Below are positions 15,878 through 23,020 of a stretch of DNA of 44,035 bases, in pieces. Numbering within the stretch: position 1 is the stretch's first letter; every line of letters starts with the position of its first letter. Source of the stretch: CAYJEQ01 sp964369235 (GTDB taxonomy: Bacteria > Bacillota > Clostridia > Oscillospirales > Ruminococcaceae); contig CAYJEQ010000016.1 of NCBI GenBank assembly GCA_964369235.1, positions 1-44,035 of the forward strand. The letters are read 5' to 3'. The notes under the pieces are model-generated. The model did not search any database and was not told the DNA's origin. It saw nothing but the letters and a program-made list of their open reading frames with translations. The position numbers and the translations under genes are program-made.

Positions 15878-17854
15878 ATGAATAAAATTTGTGTGTTTTC
15901 TGGCACAGGTCTAGGTAGGAAACTATCTAGCTGGCTGTCGGAATTTGATAATATAAAAGTAAGCTGTTCTGTTGCCACTGATTACGGTCAGCAGGTAATG
16001 GAAGGCTTTAAGGGTGAGCTGTTAACAGGAAGAATGGACTATGAGGCAATGGTAGAGCTTTTTACTAAGGAGAAATACCACCTTGTTGTAGACGCTACTC
16101 ACCCCTTTGCAGTGGTGGTATCAGAAAATATCAAAAAAGCCACCGAAGCCTGTAATATAGAGTACATTAGGCTTTCTAGAGATAAGTTAGACAGCAGTGG
16201 CGTAAAGCATTTCCCAGATATTAACTCAGCTATAGAATATCTTAAAACCACCACAGGTAATATACTAGCTACAACAGGCAGTAAGGAAATTGCATCATAT
16301 AGTGCTATAGAGGATTTTACAACAAGGGTATATCCTAGAGTACTACCAATGGTAGACTCTATTAATGCCTGTGTAAATGCAGGCTTTGCATCCTCAAAGA
16401 TTATTGCAATGCAGGGGCCTTTTACCTATGCGATGAACACAGCACTGATTAAAGGCCTTAACATAAGTTACCTAGTCACCAAAGAAAGTGGGGGTAGCAG
16501 TGGATTTACCGAGAAGATAGAAGCAGCAATGGATTGTGGGGTAGAATGTCTTGTAATCGGGCTACCACCTCAGATTGAGGGTCTTGCTATAGAAGATTTA
16601 CAAAGGTATATTATATCAAAAAATAATCTTACTCCTAAGGTTGATATAACCATTGTAGGTTTTGGCACAGGGGGAGAGGATTATGTTACCCTTGCAGGTA
16701 GAGAAGCTATAGAAAATGCAGATGTAATTATAGGGGCGAAAAGGCTGGTAGAAAGCTGTAGTAACATTAATAGTAATGCTATAATAGGCTATAGGGCTGA
16801 AGATGTGTTACAGTGCATAAAAGAAAACCCCCATTACAGAAATATAACAGTAGTTATGTCAGGTGATGTTGGGTTTTACAGTGGTGCAACTAAGCTAAGA
16901 GAAGGTTTAGTAGGTTATCCTATTAAAACAATCTGTGGAATTAGTACACCTATATATCTATCGGCTAAAATCGGACTACCCTGGCAGGATATGCCTATGA
17001 TTAGCCTACATGGTAGGGATAATAATATAATCCATTATATTAAAAATAACCCGAGAGTGTTTAGTCTTACAGGCGGAGAGGTAACCGTTAGGGTGTTAGT
17101 TGATACCCTAATGAAATATGGCTATGGTAATCTTACAATCCATGTAGGAGAGCTGCTATCCACTCCAGAGGAGAAGATAACTACCTCAAAGGTTTCGGAT
17201 ATAGTTGGTAGGGAGTTTCACTCCATTAGTGCAGTTATTATTGAAAATCCAGATTGCAAAGAGATGGTGGAGTTAGCTATAGAGGATGAGAGTTTCCTTC
17301 GTGAGGATAAAGTCCCTATGACAAAAAGTGAAGTAAGAACCCTAAGTATAGCAAAACTTGGTATTACAGCTAATTCAGTGGTATATGATATAGGAGCAGG
17401 CAGTGGATCGGTGGCAATACAGATGGCGAAATTTGCCTATAAAGGCCATGTGTATGCAGTGGAGCGTAAGAAGGAAGCTGTAGCACTGATTAAAGAAAAT
17501 GCCATAGTACACAAAACACCTAATGTCACTACAATAGAGGGACTAGCACCAGAGGCAATGGTGGATTTACCAGTGCCAACCCATGCTTTTATTGGCGGGT
17601 CAGCTGGTAATTTAGCAGATATAGTAAAACTGCTATTGGAGAAAAATCCACAGGTTAAAATAGTGCTTAATGCAATAACCCCAGAAACCCTAGGTGAGGT
17701 TACCCTTTGTATTAAGGAGTTTGACATGGTAAGTGAGATCGTATCGGTTAATATTGCTAAAAGTCGCAAGGTAGGAGGGTACCATCTAATGTATGGTCAA
17801 AATCCTATATTCATTGTTACCTTTAGTAAAAAGTCCTTAGAAAAATCTGAATAA
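15878..17854 (+). CDS. Triple fusion CbiJ-CbiE-CbiT: precorrin-6A reductase, C5/C15 methyltransferase and decarboxylase
   Basis: One 658-residue polypeptide carries three consecutive corrin-pathway activities. Residues about 1-250 are CbiJ/CobK (GTGLGRKL start, DATHPFA), the NADH-dependent cobalt-precorrin-6A reductase. Residues about 258-460 are CbiE, a tetrapyrrole (SAM) methylase (VGFGTGGEDYVTLAG, MSGDVGFYSG). Residues about 470-650 are CbiT, with the Rossmann SAM site DIGAGSGSVAIQ and the AFIGGSAGN segment. Together they reduce, methylate at C-5 and C-15 and decarboxylate the C-12 acetate. CbiE-CbiT fusions are common (CobL); the extra N-terminal CbiJ is less so. GGAGG precedes the start. 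The gene ends the operon, with a terminator just after it. Confidence 0.93.
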   Translation: MNKICVFSGTGLGRKLSSWLSEFDNIKVSCSVATDYGQQVMEGFKGELLTGRMDYEAMVELFTKEKYHLVVDATHPFAVVVSENIKKATEACNIEYIRLSRDKLDSSGVKHFPDINSAIEYLKTTTGNILATTGSKEIASYSAIEDFTTRVYPRVLPMVDSINACVNAGFASSKIIAMQGPFTYAMNTALIKGLNISYLVTKESGGSSGFTEKIEAAMDCGVECLVIGLPPQIEGLAIEDLQRYIISKNNLTPKVDITIVGFGTGGEDYVTLAGREAIENADVIIGAKRLVESCSNINSNAIIGYRAEDVLQCIKENPHYRNITVVMSGDVGFYSGATKLREGLVGYPIKTICGISTPIYLSAKIGLPWQDMPMISLHGRDNNIIHYIKNNPRVFSLTGGEVTVRVLVDTLMKYGYGNLTIHVGELLSTPEEKITTSKVSDIVGREFHSISAVIIENPDCKEMVELAIEDESFLREDKVPMTKSEVRTLSIAKLGITANSVVYDIGAGSGSVAIQMAKFAYKGHVYAVERKKEAVALIKENAIVHKTPNVTTIEGLAPEAMVDLPVPTHAFIGGSAGNLADIVKLLLEKNPQVKIVLNAITPETLGEVTLCIKEFDMVSEIVSVNIAKSRKVGGYHLMYGQNPIFIVTFSKKSLEKSE

Positions 17855-17862
17855 TTTAAAGT

Positions 17863-17918
17863 AAAACTGCCTATAATTTAGAGGAAATCACTAGATTATA
17901 GGTGGTTTTAATTTTTTA
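17863..17918 (+). terminator. Terminator of the cbi operon
   Basis: AAAACTGCCTATAAT pairs with ATTATAGGTGGTTTT (two G-U pairs) and is followed by AATTTTTT. Confidence 0.85.
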
Positions 17919-17929
17919 TAGGGGAATTA

Positions 17930-18024
17930 GTTTGAAACAATGTTTCAAACATGGGTTTTGTGCTTTTGGTCATTATAGTAACCTAAATTTTCTCATGAAA
18001 ACCCATGAGAAAATCACACAAAAC
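17930..18024 (+). promoter_or_regulatory. Hairpin-rich leader with mutually exclusive stems before rubrerythrin
   Basis: GTTTGAAACA/TGTTTCAAAC (17930-17950) is a perfect 10-bp stem with a 1-nt loop. An outer stem GTTTTGTG (17955-17962) with CACAAAAC (18017-18024) can enclose a perfect 11-bp hairpin ATTTTCTCATG/CATGAGAAAAT (17987-18014). Alternatively CATGGGTTTT (17950-17959) pairs perfectly with AAAACCCATG (17998-18007), which excludes the others. The arrangement resembles a regulatory switch or a small inserted element. Confidence 0.5.
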
Positions 18025-18048
18025 ACCAAGAAAGGAATAAATATTTAT

Positions 18049-18660
18049 ATGTTATTAAAAGACAGCCAAACAAAAATTAATCTAATGAAAGCTTTTGCAG
18101 GAGAGAGCCAAGCAGCAAACCGTTATCTATTTGCAGCAAAGCAGGCAAAAAAAGAAAATCTATATATTCTACAGGAGATATTTACATTTACAGCTAATCA
18201 GGAAAAAGCTCATGCTAAGGTGTTCTTTGATCATCTTAAAAGCACCTGTTGTGAGAATGTTGATATTACAGCAGGGTATCCAGTAGATTTATCTAAAGAT
18301 GTGCTAGGGCTATTAGAATCAGCAGCTCATAATGAAAATGAAGAATATGAGATAGTGTATAAAGAATTTGCTAAGGTGGCAATGGAGGAAGGATTTCCTA
18401 AAATTGCAGAGAGTTTTTCACTAATTGCTGAGATTGAGAAAGTACACCGTAATAGATTTGATTGTTATCATGGGGCACTTAATAATCACGAACTTTTTAA
18501 TAGTAGTGGTGAGGACTGGATGTGTTTACACTGTGGCCATGTAGCAAAGGGAGCTACAGAAGCGCCTAAGGCATGTCCTGTGTGTAGTCATAATCAGGGG
18601 TATTTTGCAAGGGCAAACCAAGCCCCATATACTTGGCCAGAAAGAATGATAGGACAGTAA
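18049..18660 (+). CDS. rbr: Rubrerythrin
   Basis: Cytosolic non-haem di-iron peroxidase that reduces hydrogen peroxide in anaerobes, taking electrons from rubredoxin or NADH systems. The 203 residues hold an N-terminal ferritin-like four-helix domain with the iron ligand motifs (ESQAANRY, NQEKAHAKVFF, NENEEYE, IAEIEKVHRNRF). A C-terminal rubredoxin-like domain binds Fe(SCys)4 through MCLHCG and CPVC. I start at the ATG at 18049 (AAAGGA upstream, protein begins MLLKDSQTK). The frame is open back to 17902, but that extension runs through the hairpin-rich leader and has no counterpart in the family. The stop codon falls in the left terminal repeat of the downstream hairpin element. Confidence 0.95.
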   Translation: MLLKDSQTKINLMKAFAGESQAANRYLFAAKQAKKENLYILQEIFTFTANQEKAHAKVFFDHLKSTCCENVDITAGYPVDLSKDVLGLLESAAHNENEEYEIVYKEFAKVAMEEGFPKIAESFSLIAEIEKVHRNRFDCYHGALNNHELFNSSGEDWMCLHCGHVAKGATEAPKACPVCSHNQGYFARANQAPYTWPERMIGQ

Positions 18661-18915
18661 TTAATGCTTACTGAATAACTGGGTGCTAAGCACACAGTTA
18701 CAAATCGCCACAATATTGTGGCGATTTAACCTCAAAACAAGGGTGTTTTGAGGTTTATAAATGAATTCAGCCTGCCTGAATTTGGAGCTATACTCCAAAT
18801 TCAGAGTGCAAAGTTTTTATAACAATGGATTAAAAACTTTGCACTTGGAAACACCCAAAAACATATTAAATAAACCTATAAGTATGTTTTTTAGTTGTTC
18901 AGCAGGCTTTAATTA
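18658..18915. mobile_element. Approx. 258-bp MITE-like element built of consecutive hairpins with imperfect terminal inverted repeats
   Basis: The ends match as inverted repeats with few mismatches (TAATTAAWGCYTRCTGAA, then YAACT). Between them lie a 25-nt hairpin (18676-18700), a perfect 26-nt palindrome (18702-18727), a 12-bp stem (18728-18755), a 7-bp stem (18764-18782) that competes with an 11-bp stem (18777-18803), a perfect 15-bp stem (18805-18845), and a 9-bp stem (18857-18891). No ORF is inside. Non-autonomous transposon origin is inference. The rest of the gap (18916-19068) is AT-rich with no gene that I can see. Confidence 0.6.
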
Positions 18916-19068
18916 ATAGTGGTGATTTTACTGGATAGCAGTTGGATTTCATAGGCTCTTAAGATTAGCGAAAAAAGCCATAAAAGGTAAAAATACCAAA
19001 AAATACCTCTAAAAATTATAATTAATTATAGAAAAAAGTCTAGAATTGTAATTAAATTAATAAAACTC

Positions 19069-19097
19069 TTGTGTAGTTTGACTAATTGTGATATAAT
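19069..19097 (+). promoter_or_regulatory. Promoter of hpf
   Basis: TTGTGT, a 17-bp spacer and TATAAT with TG one base before the -10 (extended -10). It implies a 5' leader of about 140 nt. Confidence 0.7.
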
Positions 19098-19103
19098 AAA
19101 GCC

Positions 19104-19241
19104 AAGATATTATTTTGGCTGAATTTTCCAGAATACTACCTAGATAAATAGCCAAAGTGATGTCAGGCGACCGTCCATTTGTTCCTCAGCATGACTCGGG
19201 TAAAACCGTGTTATATTATATATAGGGAAGGGGCTGATGTG
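19104..19241 (+). ncRNA. Structured 5' leader of hpf, candidate regulatory RNA
   Basis: The leader is far longer than needed for translation. AGCCAA at its start can pair with TTGGCT 9 nt on, and a TTTGGCT there can instead pair with AGCCAAA near 19150, giving alternative folds. The stretch from about 19156 to 19210 is markedly GC-richer (GTCAGGCGACCGTCC, ACTCGGGTAAAACC) than its flanks. Structured RNAs named raiA and raiA-hairpin are known before hpf/raiA genes in Firmicutes; membership here needs a covariance search. Confidence 0.5.
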
Positions 19242-19787
19242 ATGACTATTAACATCACTGCACGCAAAACAATCGTTAAGGACTTATTTAGAGAAAAAAT
19301 CGAGAAGAAACTAGGGAAGTTTGATCGTTTCTTTGATGATGCTGCAACAGCGCTGGTAACAGTGACTAATGAGAGTGGCAGAGAAACTGTAGAGGTAACA
19401 ATCAAAGCAAACAATATGATCTTCCGAGCAGAGAAAACTACAGAGGATAGATCAGAATCACTTGACGGGGTAGTAGACCTACTATTTAAACAGATAGTTA
19501 AGAATAAGAGCCGTCTGGATAAAAAAGTTAGAGAGTCTGCCTTTGATGGTATAGCTGTAGAGCTAGGCGATATGGATTATGAAGAAGAAGAAATCCAGAT
19601 TGTAAAAAATAAAAAGTTCCCAATTAAGCCAATGACACCTGAAGAAGCAATTCTACAGATGAATCTTTTAGGACATCAGTTCTTCATGTTTAGTAATGCA
19701 CACACAGGTGAGATTAATCTAGTTTACACTAGAAAAACAGGCCAGTACGGTCTAATCGAGCCAAGTGAAGCAGAAGATGAAGATTAA
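19242..19787 (+). CDS. hpf: Ribosome hibernation promoting factor, long form
   Basis: Long HPF binds the 30S decoding region and dimerises ribosomes to 100S particles in slow growth. The 181 residues have an N-terminal S30AE/YfiA domain (about 1-100, MTINITARKT start, KLGKFDRFFDD) and a C-terminal dimerisation domain (about 125-178, with FPIKPMTPEEAILQMNLLGH and YTRKTGQYGLI). I choose ATG 19242 because it fits the family start and has AGGGAAGGGG upstream. An in-frame ATG at 19179 would add 21 residues encoded by the structured leader. Monocistronic, with its own promoter and terminator. Confidence 0.94.
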   Translation: MTINITARKTIVKDLFREKIEKKLGKFDRFFDDAATALVTVTNESGRETVEVTIKANNMIFRAEKTTEDRSESLDGVVDLLFKQIVKNKSRLDKKVRESAFDGIAVELGDMDYEEEEIQIVKNKKFPIKPMTPEEAILQMNLLGHQFFMFSNAHTGEINLVYTRKTGQYGLIEPSEAEDED

Positions 19788-19799
19788 TATTTAATAAAT

Positions 19800-19834
19800 T
19801 ACCCTCCTACTGTAATAGTGGGAGGGTTTCTTAT
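19800..19834 (+). terminator. Terminator of hpf
   Basis: ACCCTCCTACT pairs with AGTGGGAGGGT (one G-U pair), then TTTCTTAT. Confidence 0.9.
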
Positions 19835-19908
19835 ACTGTAGTGTTAGAATGGGATATCTGTTATCTTGTAGCATATTCCTTTGTATAAGAGTAGGTACAC
19901 CTAAATAT

Positions 19909-19937
19909 TTTACAAAGCATTACTTTTGTGATAAGAT
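19909..19937 (+). promoter_or_regulatory. Candidate promoter of the EF-Tu domain II-like gene
   Basis: TTTACA, a 17-bp spacer and TAAGAT with a TG extended element, about 30 bp before the start codon. Confidence 0.5.
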
Positions 19938-19969
19938 AGCTTTATTAATTTACTAAGGAGAGCTTGATT

Positions 19970-20305
19970 ATGGGACTATTTGATATATTTAAGAAGAATA
20001 AAGAAGCTGATTTTAATAGGGAAGAACTCCTTAGTGAGGATTTCAACCTAATAATTCAAGGGGTATTTGCTATTAACACAGGAGGGATTGTAGTAGTAGG
20101 CTCAGTTAAAAGTGGTATGGTAGAACCAGGTGAAAATGCTATGGTAGTTGCTGGAGATAATGAGCAAGCTGTAAAGGTAGTAGCAATAGAAAAGGATAGG
20201 AAATCCTCCTCCTACGGAGTAACAGGAGAGAACATCGCACTACATATAACAGGAGTTACTACAGGACAGGTAGGTATTGGTAGTACTATTGTTATTAAAA
20301 GGTAA
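19970..20305 (+). CDS. Stand-alone EF-Tu domain II-like beta-barrel protein
   Basis: A 111-residue protein with a short basic N-terminus (MGLFDIFKKNKE). From about residue 25 it has a beta-barrel like domain II of translational GTPases (FNLIIQGVFAI, GGIVVVGSVKSGMVEPGENA, GENIALHITGVTTGQVGIGSTI). There is no GTPase domain and no signal peptide, so it is not an elongation factor. Such small proteins occur in Firmicutes without an assigned role; ribosome or tRNA contact would be a guess. ATG 19970 follows AAGGAG at a good distance; a TTG at 19964 is the alternative. It stands alone between two terminators. Confidence 0.75.
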   Translation: MGLFDIFKKNKEADFNREELLSEDFNLIIQGVFAINTGGIVVVGSVKSGMVEPGENAMVVAGDNEQAVKVVAIEKDRKSSSYGVTGENIALHITGVTTGQVGIGSTIVIKR

Positions 20306-20347
20306 TATTACAGAAAATGATTGTATAAATTCTTCACACAAACACAA

Positions 20348-20392
20348 AAGCCATAGTCAAGCTATATTCTAGCAGGATTATGGCTTGTTTTA
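20348..20392 (+). terminator. Terminator of the EF-Tu domain II-like gene
   Basis: AAGCCATAGTC pairs with GATTATGGCTT across a 17-nt loop, followed by GTTTTATT. Confidence 0.85.
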
Positions 20393-20517
20393 TTATACCT
20401 TGTAAGGCAAACTAATAGTAATTATATAGTCTTTAGGGCTGATGGTGTAGTATAATGTATTTCAGTCATTCTTAAGATAGGCTATATCCACCTACCGAAG
20501 AAAACACCTTAATAAAT

Positions 20518-21828
20518 CTATAAACTTCTATATTTCTCAATAGCATTATCACCCAAAAATGAAAAAGAACCACAAACTATTATCCCACTATCCTCAGTGC
20601 AGATAGTTGCCCCATATTTCATAGCAGTGGATACATCTGAGAAAGATCTACTAGGGATATGGCTATTTTCTGTAATGTAATTTGAAAGTATATCACCACT
20701 AAGCCCTCTAGGTGAGGGTGGGGTAATGGTTAGAATTTCTTTGGCAAAAGGCAGTAGGGGAGTAATCATATCTTTGTAATCTTTATCAGCTAAAATCCCT
20801 ATAAGAAATACAATTTTTGTATTAGGTAGTAGTTTCTGTATGTTTTCTGTAAGGGTGGTTATACCTTGTACATTGTGAGCACCATCTATAAATATTATAG
20901 GTTTATCAGAAATAAGCTCCATTCTAGCAGGAATATAACTGCTGGATAAACCTAATTTAATAGAATTATCATCTATGGTAAAACCATAATAATCTCTAAG
21001 TGAGATTATAGTTTCTAGGGCTACCACAGCATTATTAATCTGATGGCTACCAATTAATTTAATGGATAGGTTTTTATAATTCTTATAGTCAAAGCATTGT
21101 CCATAAATAGAGGATTTATTAATTAAAATTTCATCAAAATAAGCAGTAATAAGTCTTGAGCATGATTTACTACATTGGGATTTTACTACATCGGTAACAT
21201 CTCCACACTGATTATATAAAACAACACTACTTTCCACACCACTTGGACTAGGCTTAATAATGCCTGCTTTGTTTTGAGCTATTTCCTTAAGGGTGTTACC
21301 TAGATAGCCAGTGTGGTCAAGTCCTATGTTGGTTATAACCGATACCAAAGGAGTAGGTATAATATTAGTAGAATCTTCTTTGCCACCAATACCAACCTCT
21401 AATACCACTATATCACAATTACTATCCTTAAAATAGCACAGTGCCATGATAGTAAGTATCTCAAACTCCAGTAAAGGAGGAAATTCCTCACTATGTATTT
21501 TAGAGGATACTTCTTTGATTATAGCCATATATTTAATAAAATCCTTATCAGATATACAGCTATTATTAATTACTATACGCTGATTATAAAATTTAAGAGA
21601 AGGCGAGGTGAAAAGCCCCACCTTATAACCAGCAGATTTAATTATACTGTGGATAAATGTACAGGTAGAGCCTTTTCCATTTGTGCCAGCAACATGTATG
21701 AATTTACTATGTTTTTCAGGGTTATCTAATATTTTAAGCACTTCTAGTAAGGTGGATTTATCAGTAGTTTCTCTGAATTTAGGGGCGCTAGATAGATAGC
21801 TAACAGCGTCTGTATAGGTCATATCCAT
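20518..21828 (-). CDS. folC: Folylpolyglutamate synthase / dihydrofolate synthase, copy 2
   Basis: Second Mur-ligase-type FolC. The ATP loop GTNGKGST is at about 48-55 with my start. Also present are LFTSPSLKFYNQRI, VGIGGKEDSTN, GLDHTGYLGN and the C-terminal FIDGAHNVQG and GILADKDYKDM motifs. The C-terminus is complete (CGSFSFLGD). The frame extends back to ATG 21864 inside fchA. I prefer ATG 21828, one base past the fchA stop codon, because it gives the usual family N-terminus (MDMTYTDAV); no start has a clear RBS, which suggests translational coupling to fchA. Position after fhs-fchA ties this copy to one-carbon metabolism, polyglutamylating the cofactor those enzymes use. It differs clearly from the copy at 12.6 kb and is not a recent duplicate. 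Confidence 0.9.
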   Translation of the reverse strand: MDMTYTDAVSYLSSAPKFRETTDKSTLLEVLKILDNPEKHSKFIHVAGTNGKGSTCTFIHSIIKSAGYKVGLFTSPSLKFYNQRIVINNSCISDKDFIKYMAIIKEVSSKIHSEEFPPLLEFEILTIMALCYFKDSNCDIVVLEVGIGGKEDSTNIIPTPLVSVITNIGLDHTGYLGNTLKEIAQNKAGIIKPSPSGVESSVVLYNQCGDVTDVVKSQCSKSCSRLITAYFDEILINKSSIYGQCFDYKNYKNLSIKLIGSHQINNAVVALETIISLRDYYGFTIDDNSIKLGLSSSYIPARMELISDKPIIFIDGAHNVQGITTLTENIQKLLPNTKIVFLIGILADKDYKDMITPLLPFAKEILTITPPSPRGLSGDILSNYITENSHIPSRSFSDVSTAMKYGATICTEDSGIIVCGSFSFLGDNAIEKYRSL

Positions 21829-21829
21829 A

Positions 21830-22456
21830 TTATAGTGATTTAAGGATTGTTTCATAGATTTCATCAGCTAAAGGCAGGGCTTTACTCAGCAGTGCCTCAC
21901 CTTTGTTACGGTAATCACTGGCAAATTCCTCATCTTTAATTGAGTTAATATTAATAACAACATTAAGCCAACCACTTTGTATTGCAGCTTTTAGAGCAAG
22001 GGCTGCTACCCCTATATCACTAGCAGCTGTAGTGTTGGTGTTACCAATAGCAGTTTTAGTAAGCTGTAAGCTTTCAAGGGATAGCTCCATCATCTTATAA
22101 GGGGGAATGGTACAGCCTTTTAGGGCTTTTTCCATAGCGTTTTTTCTAGCAGATTTTTCTTCCTCTGTATCCTTAGCCATAGAGAATACTGCAGCCACCT
22201 GATTAAATGTTAAAGCATCTTCTTCCATAGCAGTTAAAAAATCAGCTTTAATTCTAGCAGATTTTTCTATTAACTCCTTAGCAAAAGCTTCATTGTCAGC
22301 GTATTTTTTTCTGCCTATAGTAAGGGAGGCAACCATGGAAGTTAGAGCAATTCCGGTAGCTCCTAGTAGTGCAGCAGCAGCACCACCGCCAGGGGCAGGG
22401 GCGTCGCTAGCTAGTATATCTGTAAACTCATTAATAGTCATTGTAGTTAAATTCAT
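21830..22456 (-). CDS. fchA: Methenyltetrahydrofolate cyclohydrolase (FTCD cyclodeaminase family)
   Basis: Member of the formiminotransferase-cyclodeaminase C-terminal family, which in clostridia interconverts 5,10-methenyl- and 10-formyl-tetrahydrofolate (FchA) or acts as a formimidoyl-THF cyclodeaminase. The 208 residues start MNLTTMTINEFTDILAS and carry the glycine-rich motif PAPGGGAAAALLGATG (about 20-35), then the helical body typical of the family. AGAGGA lies ahead of the ATG. The gene sits between an unknown ORF and folC, downstream of fhs. That context favours cyclohydrolase in the formate-to-methylene-THF route over histidine degradation, since no hut gene is nearby. Confidence 0.88.
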   Translation of the reverse strand: MNLTTMTINEFTDILASDAPAPGGGAAAALLGATGIALTSMVASLTIGRKKYADNEAFAKELIEKSARIKADFLTAMEEDALTFNQVAAVFSMAKDTEEEKSARKNAMEKALKGCTIPPYKMMELSLESLQLTKTAIGNTNTTAASDIGVAALALKAAIQSGWLNVVININSIKDEEFASDYRNKGEALLSKALPLADEIYETILKSL

Positions 22457-22492
22457 ACTTATAACCGTTCCTCTCTGTAAATATTATCAGTG

Positions 22493-22912
22493 TTATAGGT
22501 AAGCCTTAGGCAATCGTTTTTTCTTTAGGTCTTCATTATATCTATATAGGCTAAAACCAGGATTTTCTTTAGCAAGTTCCTTACTAAAGCTATAGTAGGA
22601 ATTTTCTTTAATAAAAGTGGCTACTTTATCATTTAGAGGGATATTAGGGCTCTCGCCTCTATGTTCTTGCCATGATACAAGGGATATACTGCTAGGGGAG
22701 ATAATAGCATATTCATTCAGATTAAAGCCCTCTCCAGTTCTCATAATAGAGTCGCTAAGGTGGTAAAACATAGTGTAATAAAGTCCACTTTCCTCATCAA
22801 ATATGCCATAGCAGAGATTAAGGTTTTGTGTGTTAAAAGGTCGGATAGGGCGACTAAGGACAAAATCTACTAGCCTATCTACAATCTCCTCGCTAAACAT
22901 AACATATTTCAT
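22493..22912 (-). CDS. Unknown protein in the fhs-fchA-folC group
   Basis: I do not recognise the family. The 139 residues contain no signal peptide, transmembrane helix or Cys/His metal pattern. The sequence is mixed alpha/beta and aromatic-rich (YYTMFYHLSD, YSFSKELAKENPGFSLYRYNED) with a basic end (LKKKRLPKAYL). It opens MKYVMFSEEIVDRLVDFVLSRP with AAAGGT upstream, is 36 bp before fchA and 108 bp after fhs, and has the same strand, so co-transcription with fchA and folC is likely. Confidence 0.7.
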   Translation of the reverse strand: MKYVMFSEEIVDRLVDFVLSRPIRPFNTQNLNLCYGIFDEESGLYYTMFYHLSDSIMRTGEGFNLNEYAIISPSSISLVSWQEHRGESPNIPLNDKVATFIKENSYYSFSKELAKENPGFSLYRYNEDLKKKRLPKAYL

Positions 22913-22963
22913 AATATAATACCTTTCTAGTTAGATGATAATGTAAGTTTTTTGTATATTAAG

Positions 22964-22991
22964 TATGGGTAAGTACAAGGCCTTACCCATA
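22964..22991 (-). other. Hairpin between fhs and the downstream gene
   Basis: TATGGGTAAG and CTTACCCATA pair perfectly (10 bp, 8-nt loop) 29 bp after the fhs stop. On the minus strand no U-run follows directly, so it may be a leaky terminator or an mRNA 3'-end protector. Confidence 0.5.
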
Positions 22992-23020
22992 AATAGTTTA
23001 TAGTATTATTTTGTTAGATT

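Noticed and set aside
17902..18048. Extended N-terminus for rubrerythrin
   Set aside because: The extra 49 residues are encoded by inverted repeats, have no family counterpart, and a good start exists at 18049.
19179..19241. Upstream ATG for hpf
   Set aside because: The extension runs through the structured leader and the family start MTINITARKT is preceded by a strong RBS.
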